Source: Streptomyces sp. Z26 (GTDB lineage: Bacteria > Actinomycetota > Actinomycetes > Streptomycetales > Streptomycetaceae). Taken from it: 64,000 bases of DNA. Shown here one piece after another: positions 44,053 through 52,839 of this stretch. The stretch covers positions 2,974,001-3,038,000 of the forward strand of contig NZ_RCHV01000002.1 of assembly GCF_003665095.1 (NCBI RefSeq), read 5' to 3'. Position 1 is the stretch's first letter. Every line of letters starts with the position of its first letter. The notes beneath the pieces are model-generated. The model had not been told where the DNA came from. It worked only from the letters and a program-made list of their open reading frames with translations, and did not search any database. The position numbers were made by a program, and so were the translations under genes.

Positions 44053-44592
44053 ATGACCGCGCAGCACCACCCGGAGCGCCGACCGGAGGACTACGACGCG
44101 CGCGTCTCCCCCTTCGTCGAACGCTTCGCCGCGGACCTGACCGAGGCGGGCATGCAGCGCATGGCCGCCCGCGTCTTCGCCTGTCTGCTCGCCTCCGAAC
44201 AGGGCGCGCTCAGCTCCGCCGAACTGTCCGAACGGCTCCGGTGCAGCCCGGCCGCCGTCTCCGGCGCCGTCCGCTACCTCTCGCAGGTGCACATGATCAG
44301 CCGCGAGCGCGAGCCGGGCTCACGGCGCGAGCGCTACCGGCTGCACCAGGACATCTGGTACGAGACGTTCACCAACCGCGACGCGTTCCTGGACCGTTGG
44401 ACGGCGACGCTGCGGTCGGGCAGCGAGGCGCTGGGGCCGGACACCGAGGCGGGGCGGCGCGTACGGGAGACCACCGAGTTCTTCGACTACCTCAAGGGCG
44501 AACTCGGCGGCCTGCTCGAACGGTGGCGCGCGCAGCGCGACGCCACCGGCGGCGGGCCCGGCGGCGCGGAGCCGCCCCGCGCCCGCGACTGA
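44053..44592 (+). CDS. GbsR/MarR-type transcriptional regulator
   Basis: A 179-residue winged-helix protein: FVERFAADLTEAGMQRMAAR, VFACLLASEQGALSSAELSE, LRCSPAAVSGAVRYLSQVHM and the wing SREREPGSRRERYRL. This is the GbsR/MarR pattern seen next to actinobacterial exporters. It is divergent from the ABC exporter operon and very likely represses it through the intergenic dyad. The ATG at 44053 was chosen; the frame opens 24 nt earlier without a better signal. Confidence 0.87.
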   Translation: MTAQHHPERRPEDYDARVSPFVERFAADLTEAGMQRMAARVFACLLASEQGALSSAELSERLRCSPAAVSGAVRYLSQVHMISREREPGSRRERYRLHQDIWYETFTNRDAFLDRWTATLRSGSEALGPDTEAGRRVRETTEFFDYLKGELGGLLERWRAQRDATGGGPGGAEPPRARD

Positions 44593-44698
44593 CCGGGCCG
44601 TACGCCGGGCGCGCACCGGCACCTCGTACGCCCGCACGCCGTACGCCCCGCCCCGGCACCCGCCCGCGCCGTACGCCCCGCCCCGCCCCGCACGCCCG

Positions 44699-45778
44699 CT
44701 ACGGCGCCGGGGCCGCCGGGAGCGTCAGCCGCCACGCGCCCGCCAGCGCCCGCCAGGTGCGGACCCGGACCGGGCCGCCCACCAGCGCGTCCGCGCGGTA
44801 GCGGAAGTCCGGCCCGGAGACGGTGACGGTGTGCGCGCGCGCCCGTACCGGCGTGTCCGACGCCCGCCGCCGTACGACGACCTCCGCCAGGCCGTCGCTG
44901 CCCGGCGCCAACGACACCTGCGCCACCGGCCGGTCCAGGTCCGCGAGGAGCGTCCCGTCGGCCTCCACCCGGAGGCGCTGCGGGCCCCAGTCACCGCCCG
45001 CGCCTCCGTCGCCCTCGTGGCCCTCGTCGCCCTCGCGCGCGCCCGGTCCGACGAGCGACGCGAGCAGCGGCAGCGGCCGGGCCAGGGTCCGCGCCAGCGA
45101 GCGGTAGCCGCGGAGCGGCTGCGCCCGCGCCCACTTCGCCGCGTCCGCCCCGGCACCCGCGCCCGCGGCGCCGCCCGCGCCACCGCCGTACGCCGCACCC
45201 GTCCCGTACGCCTCGCCACCGCCGTACGCCCCACCCGCGCCGCCCGTCCCGCCCGGGGGCACGCACCCGCGCGCGCCGTCGCCGCACGCCCCGTCGCCGT
45301 CCCGTCCGCCGTCCGGCGAGCCGCGCGCGCCCTCGTACGGGCCGGGCGCGGGCGGCACCCGGAGGGTGCCGAGCACCACCCCGCCGCTGTCGTCGACGAG
45401 CAGGTCCAGCGGGTGCTCCGTCCCGTGCAGCACCGCGCGCGAGGCGGCGACGGCCGTCGTCGGCACGCCCAGCGCGGCGGCCAGCGCGATCCCCGCGGGC
45501 GGTCCCACCGGGACCATCGCCAGCGCGCAGGCGGCCAGGTCACGGTCGCGGTGCAGGAGGCGGACCGCACGCAGCAGCGCGCGGTCGTCGCCCACCACCA
45601 CCGGGCACCTGCTGCCGCGACGCGCGAGCGCGCGGGCCACCTCCTCGGGGCGTTCCGGCAGGCACACCTTGGTGCCCGGGGCTCCCGCGCACAGCACGTC
45701 CCGGGCGATCCGTACGGACTCGGGGTCCGTCAGCCGCGCCCCCGGGTCGATGACCACCAGCAGGTTTGGAGCCGTCAC
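44699..45778 (-). CDS. Diacylglycerol-kinase-like protein with degenerate nucleotide motifs
   Basis: A 359-residue protein. The N-terminal half follows the DAGK/LCB5 layout (LLVVIDPGARLTDPESVRIA, PVVVGDDRALLRAVRLLH, MVPVGPPAGIALAAALGVPT). However, the GGDGT loop is reduced to GDD and the later GTxNDFA-type motif is absent. The C-terminal half is the usual beta-sandwich (LRVEADGTLLADLDRPVAQV). A Gly/Ala/Tyr insert (AYGGGEAYGTGAAYGGGAGG, near residues 180-215) is low complexity. Lipid kinase activity is doubtful. The GTG at 45778 follows GAGAGG. It is divergent from purA. Confidence 0.7.
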   Translation of the reverse strand: MTAPNLLVVIDPGARLTDPESVRIARDVLCAGAPGTKVCLPERPEEVARALARRGSRCPVVVGDDRALLRAVRLLHRDRDLAACALAMVPVGPPAGIALAAALGVPTTAVAASRAVLHGTEHPLDLLVDDSGGVVLGTLRVPPAPGPYEGARGSPDGGRDGDGACGDGARGCVPPGGTGGAGGAYGGGEAYGTGAAYGGGAGGAAGAGAGADAAKWARAQPLRGYRSLARTLARPLPLLASLVGPGAREGDEGHEGDGGAGGDWGPQRLRVEADGTLLADLDRPVAQVSLAPGSDGLAEVVVRRRASDTPVRARAHTVTVSGPDFRYRADALVGGPVRVRTWRALAGAWRLTLPAAPAP

Positions 45779-45922
45779 CTTGTTCCTCTCTCGGGCGCTC
45801 CGCGCACACGGACCGCGCGCACGGACCGCCGGACCGAGCCGGAGCCGCGCACCCGCCGCGTGGCGGGCCGGGGTTCTCCTGTTCGCACCCCGGGAAACAG
45901 TTCCGGTAATCTCTCGGTGCAA

Positions 45923-45952
45923 GAGCCCCTGCCGCTGTTGCGTCAGGGGCTT
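45923..45952 (+). promoter_or_regulatory. Hairpin in the purA leader
   Basis: An 8-9-bp stem, AGCCCCTG/CAGGGGCT, with a 12-nt loop, about 90 nt before the purA start. It could be an attenuator-like element or a terminator of an upstream transcript. I see no known riboswitch core. Confidence 0.4.
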
Positions 45953-46041
45953 GATCTATCTGGGGCACCGGTTCACGGCTCTCGCGATGGCGAAAGCGCC
46001 ACGCACGTGGGACATGCCCCGCCCGGAAGGGGTGTACGCCT

Positions 46042-47325
46042 GTGCCCGCACTTGTGCTGCTCGGTGCTCAGTGGGGTGACGAGGGCAAGGGAAAGGCCAC
46101 CGACCTGCTCGGCGGCTCGGTCGACTACGTGGTGCGCTACCAGGGCGGCAACAACGCCGGTCACACCGTCGTCGTCGGCGACGAGACGTACGCGCTGCAC
46201 CTGCTGCCCTCCGGCATCCTCTCGCCGGGCTGCACCCCGGTGATCGGCAACGGCGTCGTCGTCGACCCGGCGGTCCTGCTCTCCGAGCTGAGCGGACTCG
46301 AAGCCCGTGGCGTGGACACCTCCAAGCTGCTGCTCAGCGGTAACGCGCACCTGATCACGTCGTACCACGAGACCCTCGACAAGGTGGCGGAACGCTTCCT
46401 CGGCAAGCGGAAGATCGGCACCACGGGGCGCGGCATCGGGCCGACGTACGCCGACAAGATCAACCGCGTGGGCGTCCGGGTCCAGGACCTCTTCGACGAG
46501 TCGATCCTCTTCCAGAAGGTCGAGGCGGCGCTCGACCACAAGAACCAGATGCTGGCGAAGCTCTACAACCGCCGCGCCATCGCCACCGAGCAGGTCGTCG
46601 AGGAACTCCTCGGCTACGCCGACCAGTTGCGCGGCTACGTCGTCGACACCACGCTCGTCCTGAACGACGCGGTGGACGCGGGCAAGGTCGTCCTCTTCGA
46701 GGGCGGGCAGGGCACCCTGCTGGACGTCGACCACGGCACGTACCCCTTCGTCACCTCCTCCAACCCGACGGCGGGCGGCGCCTGTACGGGGTCGGGGGTC
46801 GGGCCGACGAAGATCAGCCGGGTCATCGGCATCCTCAAGGCGTACACCACGCGTGTCGGCGCGGGCCCGTTCCCGACCGAACTGCTCGACGCGGACGGCG
46901 AGGCGCTGCGCCGCATCGGCGGCGAGCGGGGCGTGACGACCGGGCGCGACCGGCGCTGCGGCTGGTTCGACGCGGTGATCGCGCGCTACGCGACGCGCGT
47001 CAACGGGCTCACCGACTTCTTCCTCACGAAGCTCGACGTGCTCACCGGCTGGGAGAGCATCCCGGTCTGCGTCGCGTACGAGGTGGACGGCCGACGCGTC
47101 GAGGAACTGCCGTACAGCCAGAGCGACTTCCACCACGCGAAGCCGGTCTACGAGTACCTGCCGGGCTGGACCGAGGACATCAGCGGCGCGAAGACCCTCG
47201 GTGACCTGCCGAAGAACGCGCAGGCGTACGTGAAGGCGCTGGAGGAGATGTCGGGCGCCCCCATCTCGGCGATCGGCGTGGGGCCGGGCCGGGACGAGAC
47301 GATCGAGGTCAACTCCTTCCTGTGA
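46042..47325 (+). CDS. purA: Adenylosuccinate synthetase
   Basis: IMP plus aspartate plus GTP gives adenylosuccinate, the first AMP-specific step. The 427-residue protein has the P-loop-like [38 protein letters not shown] and [14 protein letters not shown], and full family length. The GTG at 46042 (protein MPALVLLG) has GGAAGGGG upstream at an extended distance. It is monocistronic, with a 19-bp terminator after it. Confidence 0.97.
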   Translation: MPALVLLGAQWGDEGKGKATDLLGGSVDYVVRYQGGNNAGHTVVVGDETYALHLLPSGILSPGCTPVIGNGVVVDPAVLLSELSGLEARGVDTSKLLLSGNAHLITSYHETLDKVAERFLGKRKIGTTGRGIGPTYADKINRVGVRVQDLFDESILFQKVEAALDHKNQMLAKLYNRRAIATEQVVEELLGYADQLRGYVVDTTLVLNDAVDAGKVVLFEGGQGTLLDVDHGTYPFVTSSNPTAGGACTGSGVGPTKISRVIGILKAYTTRVGAGPFPTELLDADGEALRRIGGERGVTTGRDRRCGWFDAVIARYATRVNGLTDFFLTKLDVLTGWESIPVCVAYEVDGRRVEELPYSQSDFHHAKPVYEYLPGWTEDISGAKTLGDLPKNAQAYVKALEEMSGAPISAIGVGPGRDETIEVNSFL

Positions 47326-47695
47326 CCGGGTGACCCGGCGCCTCACCGGCACGCGAACGGCCGGGTCCGCTCCCCACCACGGGGCGCGGGCCCGGCCGTT
47401 CGCGTGCCCGGCCGTACGCGTCGCCGCCGCCGTACGGCCCGTTTCACTGGTCGGACCAGGGAAAGCCGGGTCCGTTTCGCGGCCCCCTGCGGCAATCGCC
47501 ACGGCCGTTTCCTTCACGGGCGCGAGAAAACGGTGCGGGTTGGCGTCGTGGGGTTGTTGCGCCGGTCACGCGGTGCCTTACTGGGTACGCGCTCGGCAGC
47601 TACGCGCGTCACACCGCGGACCACGTGTCCCCGGGCCGCGCGCGCTTCCCGCGTACTTCCGACGCACCACCGAACGGCAAACGGAAGGAAGCCGG
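47326..47695. other. Intergenic region between purA and the M23 peptidase gene
   Basis: These 370 nt hold the purA terminator (47352-47404). The rest is a long leader or promoter region for the secreted peptidase gene. A short dyad, TGGTC/GACCA, lies near 47450. I looked for a ydaO-type (c-di-AMP) riboswitch, often found before Streptomyces cell-wall hydrolase genes, but could not recognise its core. Confidence 0.4.
47352..47404 (+). terminator. purA terminator
   Basis: A 19-bp stem with a single G-T wobble (arms start CGCGAACGGCCGGG and end CCCGGCCGTTCGCG) and a 15-nt loop. It starts 27 nt after the purA stop. Confidence 0.85.
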
Positions 47696-48208
47696 ATGAC
47701 CCGCACCCCCCACACCACGGGCCGCACGCTTCGTCTCCTCGCCCTCGCCGCCGCCGGCGGCGCACTCGTCGCGACCGCCGCCGCGGCACCCGCCACGGCC
47801 GCGCCCACCGCCGCGTACCAGGGCTCCTGCCCGACCGACGCCCGGATCAGCCAGGGCTACAGCGACAGCCATGACGGCGTCGACCTCGCCAACGCCCTGG
47901 GCACGCCGATCTTCGCGGCCGGCCCCGGCACCGTCACCGAGTCCGGCCCGGCCAGCGGCTACGGCCAGTGGGTCCGGATCCGGCACGACGACGGGTCCGT
48001 GACCGAGTACGGGCACATGTACGAGCGTTTCGTCGCCGTCGGGGACACCGTGACCGGCGGGCAGAAGATCGCCTCGATGGGCAACGAGGGCCAGTCGACC
48101 GGACCGCATCTGCACTTCGAGGTGCATCTCGACGGCGGATTCGGTTTCGGGGACGACCCGTTGGCCTATATGTCCGAACGAGGCGTGCAACTTCCCTGCG
48201 TGCCGTAA
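47696..48208 (+). CDS. Secreted M23 family metallopeptidase
   Basis: A 170-residue exported peptidoglycan endopeptidase (LytM/lysostaphin type). The signal peptide (TLRLLALAAAGGALVATAAA, then APATAAPTA) is followed directly by the catalytic domain. Zinc ligands are the His and Asp of DSHDGVDLAN and the last His of PHLHFEVH. The ATG at 47696 follows GGAAGGAAG. It is a minimal single-domain form without a cell-wall-binding module. An amidase gene follows on the same strand, so both probably act on the wall during growth or sporulation. Confidence 0.92.
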   Translation: MTRTPHTTGRTLRLLALAAAGGALVATAAAAPATAAPTAAYQGSCPTDARISQGYSDSHDGVDLANALGTPIFAAGPGTVTESGPASGYGQWVRIRHDDGSVTEYGHMYERFVAVGDTVTGGQKIASMGNEGQSTGPHLHFEVHLDGGFGFGDDPLAYMSERGVQLPCVP

Positions 48209-48449
48209 CCGACCGGCCCGTCGCCGTACGGCCGTGGCAGAACAGCCCGTCACCGTACGGCCCGGCGCCGTCCGGCGTCGCCGCCCCCACACGGCGGTCG
48301 CCGCCCGGCGCCCCACGCGGCGTCCCGCTCGACGCCGCACACGACCCCGGTGCCCCGCACCGACCCCGTCCCACCGGACGGGCTTTCCCGGCACCACGGG
48401 CGCACCCCCACGGGCGCCCGCTCCCCCCACTGCCGAAGGAGAGCACGAC

Positions 48450-49628
48450 ATGGCAGCCAACAGGAACGACAGAGACCACGCACACGGCCCGGCCGAACAG
48501 CCGGGCGCCCGGTCGCCACGGCCGCTCCCGTCCGCGTTCGACCGGCGCGCGGTGCTGCGCGGCGGTCTGGGCGCGACGGCGGCCGTCGGCGCGCTCGCGC
48601 TGGGCAGCACGGGCACCGCGCACGCAACCCCCACGGCGTACGCGGACCGGCTGTCCAGCGCGACGAGCGCGCGGCGGGGCGCACGCGCCGCCGCCGAGCC
48701 GCGGATCTACACCACCGCCGAGTGGAACGCGCGACCGCCGAGCGACGACATCGTCGTCCTCGACCGGAAGCCGACGTACATCGTGGTGCACCACACGGCG
48801 GAGCCGGGCAACAGCACGGACTACTCGCTGGCGCACGCCAAGCAGATCTGCCGCGACATCCAGAACTTCCACATGGACGGCAACGGCTGGTCCGACACCG
48901 GCCAGCAGTTCACCAACAGCCGCGGCGGCTTCGTACTGGAGGGGCGGCACAAGAGCCTCGACGTCGTACGCGGCGGTGTCCAGCACGTGCAGGGCGCCAA
49001 CGTCGGGGACCACAACAGCGAGGTCATCGGCATCGAGAACGAGGGCCTGTACACGCAGGTCGACGTGCCCGCCGCGCTGTGGACCTCCCTCGTCGGGCTG
49101 GTCGGCTGGATCGCCGCGCAGTACGGCACGGCGCCCGCGAACATCCAGGGCCACCGGGACTTCAACTCCACGGAGTGCCCCGGCGACGTGCTGTACGGGC
49201 GGCTCCAGGAGCTGCGCGACGCGGTCGGCCTCGCCCTCGGCGTACCGTCCGCGCACCCCGCCCTGTGGCCGCTGCTGCGGCCGGGCGACTCCGGGCACCG
49301 GGTGCGCGCGGCGCAGCACCTGCTGCGCGCCAAGGGCTTCGAACGCCTGCCGGTGGACGGCCTGTTCGGCCCGGCCACCCGCCGGGCGGTCGCCACGCTC
49401 GCCGAACGGAACGGTGTGAAGCAGCACACGTGCGCCGCGTCGCACCACCGTACGACGGACGAGACGGGCTATCTCGGCTCGGACATCTGGCCGCTTCTCA
49501 CTCCGCACGTTCGAGCCGGAGATAACGGGGAAGTCTCCAAAGCAGTCAGTACGCTGAAGGGCGCGACTCGCGAGGGTGTCCCCACGGACGCGCTCGGTGA
49601 GCGGGACTGGAAGCGTCTGCTCGCCTGA
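48450..49628 (+). CDS. Tat-exported N-acetylmuramoyl-L-alanine amidase (PGRP-like) with PG-binding domain
   Basis: A 392-residue protein. The Tat signal DRRAVLRGGLGATAAVGAL is followed by a peptidoglycan-recognition/amidase_2 domain with zinc ligands in YIVVHHTAEPG and IQGHRDFNSTECPGD. A peptidoglycan_binding_1 domain follows (LRPGDSGHRVRAAQHLLRAK, VDGLFGPATRRAVATL), with a second, weaker copy at the end (VRAGDNGEVSKAVSTLKGAT). It cleaves the MurNAc-L-Ala bond in this family. The ATG at 48450 follows GAAGGAGAG. A hairpin follows the gene. Confidence 0.92.
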   Translation: MAANRNDRDHAHGPAEQPGARSPRPLPSAFDRRAVLRGGLGATAAVGALALGSTGTAHATPTAYADRLSSATSARRGARAAAEPRIYTTAEWNARPPSDDIVVLDRKPTYIVVHHTAEPGNSTDYSLAHAKQICRDIQNFHMDGNGWSDTGQQFTNSRGGFVLEGRHKSLDVVRGGVQHVQGANVGDHNSEVIGIENEGLYTQVDVPAALWTSLVGLVGWIAAQYGTAPANIQGHRDFNSTECPGDVLYGRLQELRDAVGLALGVPSAHPALWPLLRPGDSGHRVRAAQHLLRAKGFERLPVDGLFGPATRRAVATLAERNGVKQHTCAASHHRTTDETGYLGSDIWPLLTPHVRAGDNGEVSKAVSTLKGATREGVPTDALGERDWKRLLA

Positions 49629-49682
49629 ACGCCGGTGGGCCCGCCCCCAGGGAGCGGGCCGACCGGCCCCCGGTCGGGCGCA

Positions 49683-49717
49683 CCGGCCGGGTGACCACGG
49701 AGGGGTCACCCGACCGG
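49683..49717. terminator. Bidirectional terminator between the amidase gene and the kynurenine operon
   Basis: CGGGTGACC/GGTCACCCG, extended by CCGG/CCGG after one mismatch, gives a stem of about 13 bp. It lies between two convergent units. Confidence 0.7.
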
Positions 49718-49767
49718 CACGCCGTCCCGGGGCGTACGGCTGGGCCCCGGCCGCTCCCGCGCGCGGG

Positions 49768-50487
49768 TCAGCGCAGCGAGTCCAGCAGCACCCCGAACGC
49801 GGGGGTGTGCGGCGTCATCGGCGCGTAGTGACCGCACGCCAGGAGATGCAGCCGCGCACCCCAGTCGTTCGCGTAGCGGCGGGACAGTTCGACCGGGACG
49901 GTCCGGTCCCCCGTGCCGTGCAGGATCTCCACCGGCACGCGCGGCATCTGCTTCATGGGGTCGGCGGCGTACAGCCGGTCCGACCAGCCGGGGGCCGTGT
50001 GCTCCAGGAAGTCCGCCACCGCGCCGTCACCGAGGCGCAGTTCGTGCGCGCGGGCCAGGTCCGCGACGGGTGACACCGCGAGGACGCGGGTCCGCGCGGC
50101 CCGTTCCCGCGCGGCGGCCGCCCACAGCGCGAGGTGGCCGCCCGCCGAGTGCCCGAGCAGCACGTGCGGCGGCTCACCGAGGTGCGTCAGCGCCGCGTCC
50201 ACGTCCTCCGCGGTCGGCGGCCAGCCGCCGCCACCACCCGTACGGCGGTACTCGACCAGCTCCACCACGTACCCGTTCGCGGCCAACCCGGCGGCCAGCG
50301 GCGACAGATGGGTACGGTCGAACTTCTCCCGCCAGAAACCGCCGTGCAGCACGGTGATCCGCGGGCCGCCGCCCGCCGCCCCGTACACGTCCACGACCTG
50401 CGACGGATGCGGTCCGTACCGCTCCGTACGGTCCGGCGCCACCGGCGCGAGCCCGAGCAGCGCGTCCTGTTCCCCCGCGTCGTTCAA
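49768..50487 (-). CDS. Kynurenine formamidase-like alpha/beta hydrolase
   Basis: A 239-residue alpha/beta hydrolase. It has the oxyanion element ITVLHGGFWREKFDRTHLSP, the nucleophile elbow LLGHSAGGHLAL, the acid EILHGTGDRTVPV and a C-terminal His (LLACGHYAPM), as in eukaryote-type arylformamidases. It is translated from a TTG overlapping the kynureninase stop (TTGA) and is third in the operon kynA-kynU-hydrolase. It most likely hydrolyses N-formylkynurenine, although the metal-dependent KynB is the commoner bacterial solution. Confidence 0.87.
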   Translation of the reverse strand: MNDAGEQDALLGLAPVAPDRTERYGPHPSQVVDVYGAAGGGPRITVLHGGFWREKFDRTHLSPLAAGLAANGYVVELVEYRRTGGGGGWPPTAEDVDAALTHLGEPPHVLLGHSAGGHLALWAAAARERAARTRVLAVSPVADLARAHELRLGDGAVADFLEHTAPGWSDRLYAADPMKQMPRVPVEILHGTGDRTVPVELSRRYANDWGARLHLLACGHYAPMTPHTPAFGVLLDSLR

Positions 50488-51788
50488 CCGACGACCTCCC
50501 CCAGCGCACGCGCGGCGCGCTCCGCGTCCGCGAACGAAGTGTAGAGCGGGGTGAAGCCGAAGCGCAGCACGTCGGGCGGCCGGAAGTCCCCGACCACACC
50601 GCGCTGCGCCAGCGCGGCCATCACGCCCTCCGCGTCGGCGCAGCGCAGCGAGACCTGGCTGCCGCGCCGCCGCCGGAGCGCCGGGGTGAGGCTGTGGACG
50701 CGGCCGCCGCGCACGTACGCGCCGACGCAGCGCAGGAAGAAGTCCGTCAGCGCGAGGCTCTTGGCGCGTACGTCCGCGAGGTCGACGCCGTCCCACACCG
50801 TCAGCGCCTCCTCCAGCGCGAGCAGCGACAGGATCTCCGGGGTGCCGACGCGGCCGCGCGCGGCGCCGTCGGCGGGCACGTAGCCGGGGGACATCGCGAA
50901 GGGCTCGGCGTGCGAGTTCCAGCCGGGCAGCGGGGAGTCGAAGCGGTCCTGGAGGTCGCGGCGCACGTGCAGGTACGCGGGGGAGCCGGGGCCGCCGTTG
51001 AGGTACTTGTACGTGCAGCCGACCGCGAAGTCCACCCGCTCCGCGTCGAGTTCGACGGGGAGCGCACCCGCGCTGTGGCACAGGTCCCAGACGACGCGGG
51101 CGCCCGCGCGGTGGGCGGACGCGGTGATGCCGGACAGGTCGCCCAGCTGGCCCGTGCGGTAGTCGACGTGGTTGACGAGGGCGACCGCCGTGTACGGGCC
51201 GAACGCCTCCGCCAGCTCCGCCGCGGGCAGCGGGCGGAGCGTGGCGCCGGTGAGCCGGGCGGCGGACGCCGCGAGGTAGCCGTCGGTGGGGAACGTCGCC
51301 TCGTCGACCAGCACCTCGTGCCGTCCGGGCGCGTCCTCGCGCGCCATCCGTACGGCGGCGACGACCGCCTTGAACACGTTGACGCTGGTCGAGTCCCCGA
51401 CCACCAACTGGCCCGGCGCGGCGCCGACGAGCGGCGCGATCCGGTCCCCGACCCGTTCCGGCGCGGTCCACCAGTCGGACTCGGACCAGGAGCGGATGCG
51501 CAGCTCGCCCCACTCGCGGGTCACGACGTCCGCGAGGCGGGCGGCGACGGCGCGGGGGAGGGCGCCGAGGGAGTTGCCGTCGAGGTAGACGGTGCCGTCG
51601 TCGACGGCGAACTCGCCGCGCTTGGCGGCGAGTCCGTCGGCGGCGTCCAGCGCGGCGGCCTCGGCGACGAGGTCGGCGGGGGTGCCGACCGGCGGGTCCA
51701 CGGGCGGGGCGGGGGGCTCGTGGGGGCGCGGGGGCACGGGGGTCCCGTGGGGCTGCGGGGGGTCGTGGGGCTGCGGGGTCTCAGACAT
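50484..51788 (-). CDS. kynU: Kynureninase
   Basis: PLP-dependent cleavage of kynurenine to anthranilate and alanine. The 434-residue protein has GTVYLDGNSLGALPRAV, the PLP site GCTYKYLNGGPGSPAYL, and HVDYRTGQLGDLSG. The first 38 residues are a Pro/His-rich extension (PPRPHEPPAPPVDPPVGTP) encoded by a repetitive GGGG-rich stretch and are not part of the fold. The ATG lies inside the end of kynA (8-nt overlap). It is the second gene of the tryptophan catabolic operon. Confidence 0.95.
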   Translation of the reverse strand: MSETPQPHDPPQPHGTPVPPRPHEPPAPPVDPPVGTPADLVAEAAALDAADGLAAKRGEFAVDDGTVYLDGNSLGALPRAVAARLADVVTREWGELRIRSWSESDWWTAPERVGDRIAPLVGAAPGQLVVGDSTSVNVFKAVVAAVRMAREDAPGRHEVLVDEATFPTDGYLAASAARLTGATLRPLPAAELAEAFGPYTAVALVNHVDYRTGQLGDLSGITASAHRAGARVVWDLCHSAGALPVELDAERVDFAVGCTYKYLNGGPGSPAYLHVRRDLQDRFDSPLPGWNSHAEPFAMSPGYVPADGAARGRVGTPEILSLLALEEALTVWDGVDLADVRAKSLALTDFFLRCVGAYVRGGRVHSLTPALRRRRGSQVSLRCADAEGVMAALAQRGVVGDFRPPDVLRFGFTPLYTSFADAERAARALGEVVG

Positions 51789-52623
51789 GGCTGCGCGCCG
51801 TCCACAGCTCGGGGAACACGTTCTTCGTGGCCCGCTTCTCCAGCCAGGCCACCCCCGCCGAGCCGCCCGTACCCGTCTTGCTGCCCATCGCGCGGCGGGT
51901 CGCCACCAGGTGGTCGTTGCGCCAGCGCCACACCAGCTCGGCCACCTCGGTCAGCGCCTCCCCGAGCCGTACGACGTCGCTGCCCGGGTCGCCCGCGTAC
52001 GCCCGCACCCACACCGCCTCCACGGCCGGGTGCGGGTCGTGGCGGCGGGTCAGGTCGCGCGCCAGCACGTCGTCCGGCACGTCCTCGCCGCGCCGCGCGA
52101 GGTAGCGCAGCACCTCGTCGTACAGGCCCGGTTCGTGCAGCGCCTTCGCCAACTCGTCGTGCACACGCGGCGCGCCGCGGTGCGGCACCAGCATCGACGC
52201 CGACTTCTCACCGAGCAGGAACTCCATCCGCCGGTACATCGCGGACTGGAAGCCGGAGCCCTCCCCGAGGGCCGAGCGATACGCGTTGAACTGCCCCGGG
52301 GTGAGGTGCGCGAGCGGCTCCCAGGACGCGTTCAGCGACTGGAGCTCGTACGTCGACCGCTTCAGCGCGGCGAGCGCCACGGGCAGGTCGTCCCGGCGGA
52401 GCGCCTCGGCGGCGGTCTCCCACTCGTGCACGATGACCGTGAACCACAACTCCATGACCTGCGTGGTCACCAGGAACACCATCTCGCCCGGGTCGTCGGA
52501 CAGCGGGTGCTGGAGATGGGTGAGGACGTCCGCCTGGACGTAGTCCTCGTACGGGGTGGTGCCGGCGAAGTCGAGCGCGGGGGTCTCCACCGCGTCGTCG
52601 GGGGCATCGGAAACGTGGGACAT
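51781..52623 (-). CDS. kynA: Tryptophan 2,3-dioxygenase
   Basis: Heme enzyme opening the indole ring of tryptophan to N-formylkynurenine. The 280-residue protein carries TPYEDYVQADVLTHLQHPL, the signature QVMELWFTVIVHEW, and the substrate region FNAYRSALGEGSGFQS. The ATG at 52623 (MSHVSDAP) follows GGAGGAGAC; an ATG 15 nt earlier is contained in that site. It heads the operon. A 42-bp imperfect palindrome lies 138 nt upstream. Confidence 0.95.
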   Translation of the reverse strand: MSHVSDAPDDAVETPALDFAGTTPYEDYVQADVLTHLQHPLSDDPGEMVFLVTTQVMELWFTVIVHEWETAAEALRRDDLPVALAALKRSTYELQSLNASWEPLAHLTPGQFNAYRSALGEGSGFQSAMYRRMEFLLGEKSASMLVPHRGAPRVHDELAKALHEPGLYDEVLRYLARRGEDVPDDVLARDLTRRHDPHPAVEAVWVRAYAGDPGSDVVRLGEALTEVAELVWRWRNDHLVATRRAMGSKTGTGGSAGVAWLEKRATKNVFPELWTARSHV

Positions 52624-52760
52624 CGCTGTCTCCTCCATGAGCCTTCCGGGTAGCGGTCCGCTCCTTCCTGGAGGTGGTGGAGCCCCGGTCCCCTGGGCCG
52701 CGCCGTACGGACGGGGCCCACGAAGCATCATCAGCGAGGCGAGGGCCGGGGGCAAGGCCA

Positions 52761-52802
52761 CCCCTGTGAGGCCATGGGCATATGCCCTCGGTCTCACGGG
52801 GG
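52761..52802. promoter_or_regulatory. Long imperfect palindrome upstream of kynA
   Basis: The arms CCCC-GTGAG-CC-GGGCAT and ATGCCC-GG-CTCAC-GGGG are symmetric about GCATATGC, with the perfect core GGGCATATGCCC. It lies between DUF3151 (upstream, same strand) and kynA. It may be the DUF3151 terminator, an operator of the kyn operon, or both. Confidence 0.55.
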
Positions 52803-52839
52803 TGGCGGCCCCTCGGTCACGGCCCTGGGGCCGACCGCC

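Noticed and set aside
47405-47695. Possible ydaO-type riboswitch before the M23 peptidase gene
   Set aside because: The gene type and long leader fit, but I could not recognise the conserved core. A covariance-model search would decide.
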